A stretch of DNA of 18,812 bases, from assembly GCA_964369265.1 (NCBI GenBank), contig CAYJEV010000026.1, positions 1 to 18,812 of the forward strand, written 5' to 3'. This document shows positions 15,259-18,812 of the stretch, piece after piece. The notes under the pieces are model-generated. The model was not told the origin of the DNA, searched no databases, and worked only from the letters and a program-made list of their open reading frames with translations. Origin of the DNA: DAMCAP01 sp964369265 (GTDB lineage: Bacteria; Bacillota; Clostridia; Oscillospirales; Ruminococcaceae). Position 1 is the stretch's first letter. Each line of letters opens with the position of its first letter. The position numbers and the translations under genes are program-made.

Positions 15259-16368
15259 ATGAGCATTAAAGTTAGAGTTTTAAAATCAGATAGCTATGAT
15301 ATAAATAAAATAGAAGCCTTAGTTGAGGATATTTTTGAAAATTCTAAGTTGGCTAATAGTTTAAATAGCGATATAAGAGTTGCAGTTAAGCCAAATATGT
15401 TAATGAGCCGTTCCCCTGAAACAGCGACAACAACACATCCAAGCCTTGTTGCTGCTGTTGTGAAATCGCTTAAAAAGCGTGGTGTGGAGAATATAGTCGT
15501 TATTGACTCGCCAGGAGGGCCATTTACTGTCGCTTCCTTAAAGCATATATATAAGACATGCGGTTTTGAAGAAGCTCTTGTAGAAGGCTTGCTTAACTTA
15601 GACACAGGTTACAGAGAAGTGAAATGCGATGGGGTATCAGTTTCTAGCTTTAATATAATTAACGGAATTGCTGAGGCGGATGTTATAATTAACTTACCAA
15701 AGCTAAAAACCCACGCTATGACAACTCTTAGTGCTTCAGTAAAGAATTTATTTGGCTGTATACCAGGGCTTCAAAAGCCAGGGATGCATTATAAATTCCC
15801 TGAAAAGCAAGCGTTTTCTCGTATGCTAGTTGAGCTCACTAACACAATAAAACCACAGCTTTCAATAGTAGATGCTATTTATGGTATGGAGGGAGATGGA
15901 CCATCTGGAGGCGAGGTTAGGAAGTTTGGCTATCTTATTAGTTCTGAATCCTCCTATGCCTGCGATGAAGTGTGTGCTGATTTGCTAGGGCTAGAAGGTG
16001 TGGAAACCATTAACATAGCAAGAAGCTTAAACCTAACACCAGAATTTGAAGTTACAGGAGATGGATATACTAAGCTTAACGATGTTAAGCTTCCAAAGAG
16101 CAAGTCAGTTGATTTTACAGACCATATACCAAGCTTCTTAAAGCCTATAGCTAAGTTTTTAAAAAGGCGATATAGAACCTTGCCTGTGATAAGAGAGAGT
16201 GAATGTGTTGGTTGTGGGAAGTGTGCTGAAAGTTGTCCAGCGCATACAATAAGCATTGTAAATAAAAAAGCAGTAATAGATTATAAAAGCTGTATAGCAT
16301 GTTTTTGTTGCCATGAGATGTGTCCATTTAAGGTGATAGATATTAAATCAAGAAAAGAGAGGTCATAG
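15259..16368 (+). CDS. DUF362 protein with C-terminal 2x[4Fe-4S] ferredoxin domain
   Basis: A 369-residue iron-sulfur protein of uncertain reaction. Residues 1-290 match DUF362: VAVKPNML near residue 45, VIDSPGGPF near 82, and INLPKLKTHAMTTLSASVKNLFG in the centre. The C-terminus carries two four-cysteine cluster motifs, C316/C319/C322/C326 and C345/C348/C351/C355, with an extra C350. No signal peptide or membrane segment is seen, so it is cytoplasmic. Redox or electron-transfer roles are expected; the substrate is unknown. The ATG at 15259 has GAGGAGG 8 bases upstream; a GTA/ATT-side extension starting at 15229 overlaps tmcAL and lacks this support. It begins 19 bases after tmcAL, and ispE starts one base after its stop. 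Confidence 0.88.
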   Translation: MSIKVRVLKSDSYDINKIEALVEDIFENSKLANSLNSDIRVAVKPNMLMSRSPETATTTHPSLVAAVVKSLKKRGVENIVVIDSPGGPFTVASLKHIYKTCGFEEALVEGLLNLDTGYREVKCDGVSVSSFNIINGIAEADVIINLPKLKTHAMTTLSASVKNLFGCIPGLQKPGMHYKFPEKQAFSRMLVELTNTIKPQLSIVDAIYGMEGDGPSGGEVRKFGYLISSESSYACDEVCADLLGLEGVETINIARSLNLTPEFEVTGDGYTKLNDVKLPKSKSVDFTDHIPSFLKPIAKFLKRRYRTLPVIRESECVGCGKCAESCPAHTISIVNKKAVIDYKSCIACFCCHEMCPFKVIDIKSRKERS

Positions 16369-16369
16369 A

Positions 16370-17209
16370 TTGAGATTAAAAGCGTATGGTAAGATAAATT
16401 TAACCTTGGAAGTGCTCGATACGCTTCCAAACGGATATCATCAGCTAAGGTCGGTTATGCAGAGCATTTCAGCACATGACATTTTAGAAATTGAAACAAC
16501 TGACGACAGCATAATATCAATAACTTGCGATGATAAAACTGTTCCGACAGATGAAAGCAATACAGTCTATAAAGCGGCAAGACTATATTTAGATAAAGTG
16601 AACTCTAAAAGCGGGCTGAAAATCCATATTGAAAAGCACCTTCCGCATCAAGCAGGGCTTGGTGCTGCTAGTGCTGATGCAGCGGCTGTGCTTAGATATC
16701 TATATGATGAGAATGAAATGAGCTTTGAGGAGCTTTTAAAAATTGCAGAGAAGGTTGGTGCAGATGTCCCGTTTTGTCTTGTTGGAGGAACAAAGCTTGC
16801 AGAAGGGATTGGAGAAGAGCTGACGCAAGTTAATAACATGCCAAACTGCAAAATTGTTGTCGTCAAGCCTTTAGTGGGAGCAAGCACACCAAGCATTTTT
16901 AAAAACTATGATAGCATGAAAATAAAGCCTAAAAACCCAGACTCAAGCAAGCTTATATCTGCTTTAGAAATAGGAGATTTGAAGCTTGTGTGTAAGGAGC
17001 TTGGGAATGCCTTAGAACTTTCGACAGGGCTAAAAGAAATAGAGGGAATTAAGAGGTTTTTAGTGTCAAGCGGAGCGATTGCCTCTTGCATGACAGGCTC
17101 TGGTTCGGCAGTTTTTGGGATATTTGATGAAAGGAAAGACGTTAGTAATATTCTAAAAAAAGCTGAAAATTTAAAATATATTTCTTTTGAGTGCAAACCG
17201 ATTTTTTAG
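16370..17209 (+). CDS. ispE: 4-diphosphocytidyl-2-C-methyl-D-erythritol kinase (IspE)
   Basis: A GHMP-superfamily kinase of the MEP pathway that phosphorylates CDP-methylerythritol at the 2-hydroxyl; cytoplasmic. AYGKINLTL at 5-13 contains the catalytic lysine K8, and NGYHQLRSVMQ follows at 21-31. The ATP-binding glycine-rich loop PHQAGLGAASADAAA is at 92-106. GADVPFCLVGG at 130-140 has catalytic D132. MTGSGSAVFGIF near the C-terminus is the third GHMP motif. The glycine loop reads GAASAD where many members have GGSSD. Length (279) is normal. The start is TTG, supported by AGAGAGG 7 bases upstream and one base after the preceding stop. It shares the pathway with dxr at the other end of the window. 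Confidence 0.95.
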   Translation: MRLKAYGKINLTLEVLDTLPNGYHQLRSVMQSISAHDILEIETTDDSIISITCDDKTVPTDESNTVYKAARLYLDKVNSKSGLKIHIEKHLPHQAGLGAASADAAAVLRYLYDENEMSFEELLKIAEKVGADVPFCLVGGTKLAEGIGEELTQVNNMPNCKIVVVKPLVGASTPSIFKNYDSMKIKPKNPDSSKLISALEIGDLKLVCKELGNALELSTGLKEIEGIKRFLVSSGAIASCMTGSGSAVFGIFDERKDVSNILKKAENLKYISFECKPIF

Positions 17210-17261
17210 CTTTAAATCATATGAATTTGAAGGTGAATAGATGATTTTATCTTGGAAAAAT

Positions 17262-17285
17262 TCGAAACCGAATTGTTTCGATTTT
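17262..17285 (+). terminator. Weak terminator after ispE
   Basis: Arms TCGAAAC (17262-17268) and GTTTCGA (17275-17281) form a 7-bp stem with a 6-base loop, followed by TTTT. It lies about 50 bases past the ispE stop. It is short, so termination may be partial. Confidence 0.5.
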
Positions 17286-17630
17286 ACAATAATGTTATTT
17301 TTTGTTATAAAAAAATATTAAAAAATTGATAGGAAATAATGGATAATTATTTGCTGAAATCTTTTAAACTGTAACTAATGTAACAAAAAATGCATTTATA
17401 CACTTAAAAATAACGTTAAAAATTCAATAATATCCCATTATTTTTATGCAAAACATATTAAAATTTGCTTCCATATTCTTATATCTGTATAAATTTATAA
17501 AATATGTAGTGCAAAAGACAATAATATGTTGTAAAATAGTTAAAAATGTGCTATAATTAAGCTAAAGAAAAGTATATTATGACAATAGGGTTTGTAATAA
17601 TGTGAAGTGTTCTCTGGGGGAGTGGTATAT
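17286..17630 (+). other. AT-rich non-coding region upstream of the replication-relaxation-like gene
   Basis: This is very AT-rich with stops in all forward frames and no credible gene. A loose inverted repeat AAAAATAA/TTATTTTT flanks roughly 17405-17445. The functional signals are a strong promoter at 17529-17557 and the ribosome binding site GGGGGAG at 17616-17622, giving a leader of about 67 bases. Confidence 0.6.
17529..17557 (+). promoter_or_regulatory. Extended -10 sigma-A promoter
   Basis: TTGTAA at 17529-17534, a 17-base spacer, and consensus TATAAT at 17552-17557 preceded by TGC (extended -10). Transcription should start near 17564, leading into the gene at 17631. Confidence 0.82.
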
Positions 17631-18554
17631 ATGTTTGGATTTTTAAATTTATTCAAGTCCAAGGTAAATACACCGTTTGGTGTTGAAGCAAAAAACTTGA
17701 AATATAAGGCTGCTGAGGAAGGATTCATCTCGCCTTTCGCTATACGAAAAGGTGATACACACTCAATGCTGCCTTTTGCAAAGAGATGTGGAGTTAATGA
17801 GATAGAATTTTTGCTTCAAAAATCTGTTATTGGTGATCTCGAAATTGAGATTTTAAAAGGCATAAACAAAATGATATTTGCAACTTCAATGCAGATAACA
17901 GAACATTTAAGCCTTAGAGGTTTTGATGTTTCTCAAAAGAAAGTTCAACAAAGGCTAAAACTTTTGCAAGAGAAGAATGTAATAGCAAGCTCAAAGTTTA
18001 TGACAGAAGACTCAACTGCTTCTTTCAAAGTGTATTCCTTGTTTACAAATGGCAGTTATATACTAAAAAATAGAGATGTTAAGCTTCATCAAATTGGTTT
18101 TGCTAAAACAGCGACAACCGAGGATATAAAGAGAATACTCGCAACCAATCAGCTTTTAATGAAGCTTAGCCTTGCGACTAACATTGAGTATATGACAAGG
18201 CAAACTCTATGGTGTGAGCATGATAAAAACTTGATAGTTCGCCCTCAAGCTGTGTTTATGGTAGGGGATGAAAGCTATTTGGTTGAGTGTGTTAGAGGCA
18301 TGTCCGAGGTTACATTAGATATTAGAGAGAAATTCCAAAGATATGATAGCGTTCTTAGAAGATATGAAGAGGTTTGTATTCCATTTAAGTCTAAGCCGAC
18401 TTTAATTGTGCTTTGTGAATCTGAAAAGGATATGCTAGAGATTAGAGATACAGTTAAGAATGGCTCTTTAAAGAAACAACCTGTTCTTTTATGCTATGAC
18501 CATGGTGTTTTTGTAGATGTTAAAACAGCTTTTTATGATGACATAACAATGTAA
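17631..18554 (+). CDS. Winged-helix protein resembling the replication-relaxation family
   Basis: A 307-residue protein that I place only tentatively. Residues about 70-125 look like a winged helix (INKMIFATSMQITEHLSLRGFDVSQKKVQQRLKLLQEKNVI). Residues about 165-265 resemble the C-terminal domain of replication-relaxation proteins: a TNQLLMKLSLAT helix, then VRPQAVFMVGDESYLVECVRGMSE and REKFQRYDSVLRRYEE. Family members commonly show RPDA and E-x-D-R-G; here they read RPQA and ECVRG, so any nuclease-like site is degenerate. There is no signal peptide or membrane segment. ATG at 17631 has GGGGGAG 8 bases upstream and is preferred over GTG at 17607. It is monocistronic, with its own promoter and terminator, just before the mraZ promoter. 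No mobile-element neighbour is visible. Confidence 0.6.
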   Translation: MFGFLNLFKSKVNTPFGVEAKNLKYKAAEEGFISPFAIRKGDTHSMLPFAKRCGVNEIEFLLQKSVIGDLEIEILKGINKMIFATSMQITEHLSLRGFDVSQKKVQQRLKLLQEKNVIASSKFMTEDSTASFKVYSLFTNGSYILKNRDVKLHQIGFAKTATTEDIKRILATNQLLMKLSLATNIEYMTRQTLWCEHDKNLIVRPQAVFMVGDESYLVECVRGMSEVTLDIREKFQRYDSVLRRYEEVCIPFKSKPTLIVLCESEKDMLEIRDTVKNGSLKKQPVLLCYDHGVFVDVKTAFYDDITM

Positions 18555-18570
18555 ACTTATTTAATAATTA

Positions 18571-18608
18571 AGACACAATTTGCTTAAAAAGCAGGCTGTG
18601 TCTTTTTT
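18571..18608 (+). terminator. Terminator before the mraZ promoter
   Basis: The outer stem AGACACA/TGTGTCT (18571-18577 with 18597-18603) encloses an inner stem TGCTT/AAGCA. A run of T follows to 18608. It starts 17 bases after the preceding stop. Confidence 0.88.
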
Positions 18609-18698
18609 ATTTTGGTTAAAATAATTTAGTAAGTATAAAATTTCTTAAAAACAAGCAAAAAAAGTCATAAAAAACTATGATTTTATGAACATTAAGTA

Positions 18699-18727
18699 TT
18701 GCAATGCATAAGGTTATTGGTTATAAT
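18699..18727 (+). promoter_or_regulatory. Sigma-A promoter of mraZ (dcw cluster)
   Basis: TTGCAA at 18699-18704, a 17-base spacer and consensus TATAAT at 18722-18727. Transcription would begin near 18734, ten bases before the first MraZ box. An AT-rich dyad (TCATAAAA with TTTTATGA, 18665-18688) lies just upstream. Confidence 0.8.
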
Positions 18728-18742
18728 GGTAGTAAACCTAAA

Positions 18743-18778
18743 GTGGGTTGAAATGGACTGAAATGGTCTAATGTGGGT
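18743..18778 (+). promoter_or_regulatory. MraZ operator: four TGG boxes with 10-base period
   Basis: TGGGT, TGGAC, TGGTC and TGGGT begin at 18744, 18754, 18764 and 18774, exactly 10 bases apart, with 5-base linkers, mostly TGAAA. MraZ is known to bind arrays of TGGGN-like boxes upstream of its own gene. The array lies within the predicted 5' untranslated region, so binding would block transcription of the cluster. Two boxes deviate at the third G. Confidence 0.82.
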
Positions 18779-18808
18779 TGGAAATGCATTGGAAAGGGGA
18801 GATTCGTT

Positions 18809-18812
18809 ATGT
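18809..18812 (+). CDS. mraZ: mraZ, first bases only (cut by window edge)
   Basis: An ATG at 18809-18811 follows the ribosome binding site AAAGGGGAG, and only one further base is inside the window. It is called mraZ solely because the operator array typical of mraZ autoregulation lies 30 bases upstream. MraZ is a transcriptional regulator of the division and cell wall cluster. Confidence 0.65.

Noticed and set aside
17607..17630. GTG start adding eight residues to the replication-relaxation-like protein
   Set aside because: The ribosome binding site GGGGGAG lies inside this extension, correctly placed for ATG at 17631.

Overview
The window reads as chromosomal DNA from a low-GC, Gram-positive, probably anaerobic member of the Firmicutes (class Clostridia). 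The signs are AT-rich composition, strong GGAGG-type ribosome binding sites, sigma-A promoters with 17-base spacers, Firmicutes-type lipoproteins, the MEP isoprenoid pathway, acetate kinase, and a DUF362 protein carrying two 4Fe-4S motifs. I see no rRNA, tRNA, CRISPR array, transposase or phage gene. Most of the window is housekeeping.

Layout. (1) 178-2365: dxr and rseP, closed by a hairpin terminator. (2) 2703-10226: a complete peptide ABC importer (oppA, oppB, oppC, oppD, oppF), followed 23 bases later by a large serine hydrolase of the beta-lactamase/D-aminopeptidase fold with no signal peptide. A strong promoter precedes oppA, a 14-bp hairpin separates oppA from oppB, and a terminator closes the unit. 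(3) 10284-10500: a non-coding, palindrome-rich fold-back element. (4) 10621-11323: a small DUF2089-type DNA-binding protein overlapping a three-helix membrane protein, driven by a promoter whose -10 box sits inside an 11-bp-arm inverted repeat. (5) 11418-12440 (minus): an unrecognised lipoprotein preceded by a long structured leader. (6) 12726-13925 (minus): ackA, divergent from (7) 14076-17209: tmcAL, a DUF362/ferredoxin protein and ispE. (8) 17631-18554: a winged-helix, replication-relaxation-like protein. (9) The extreme right edge: promoter, four MraZ operator boxes and the first bases of mraZ, the start of a division and cell wall (dcw) cluster.

How the genes work together. Dxr and IspE are two steps of one isoprenoid-precursor pathway but lie in separate transcription units. 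RseP is a membrane protease often encoded beside dxr. The Opp unit imports peptides, and the co-transcribed intracellular hydrolase is placed to act on an imported peptide or amide, which is an inference. AckA makes ATP and acetate, while the divergent TmcAL consumes ATP and acetate to modify tRNA-Met.

For follow-up, the least explained parts are the lipoprotein leader (about 12429-12606, minus), the opp-linked hydrolase with its orphan C-terminal half, the DUF2089/membrane-protein pair with its operator-like dyad, and the fold-back element at 10284-10500. None of these is proven to be a new system.
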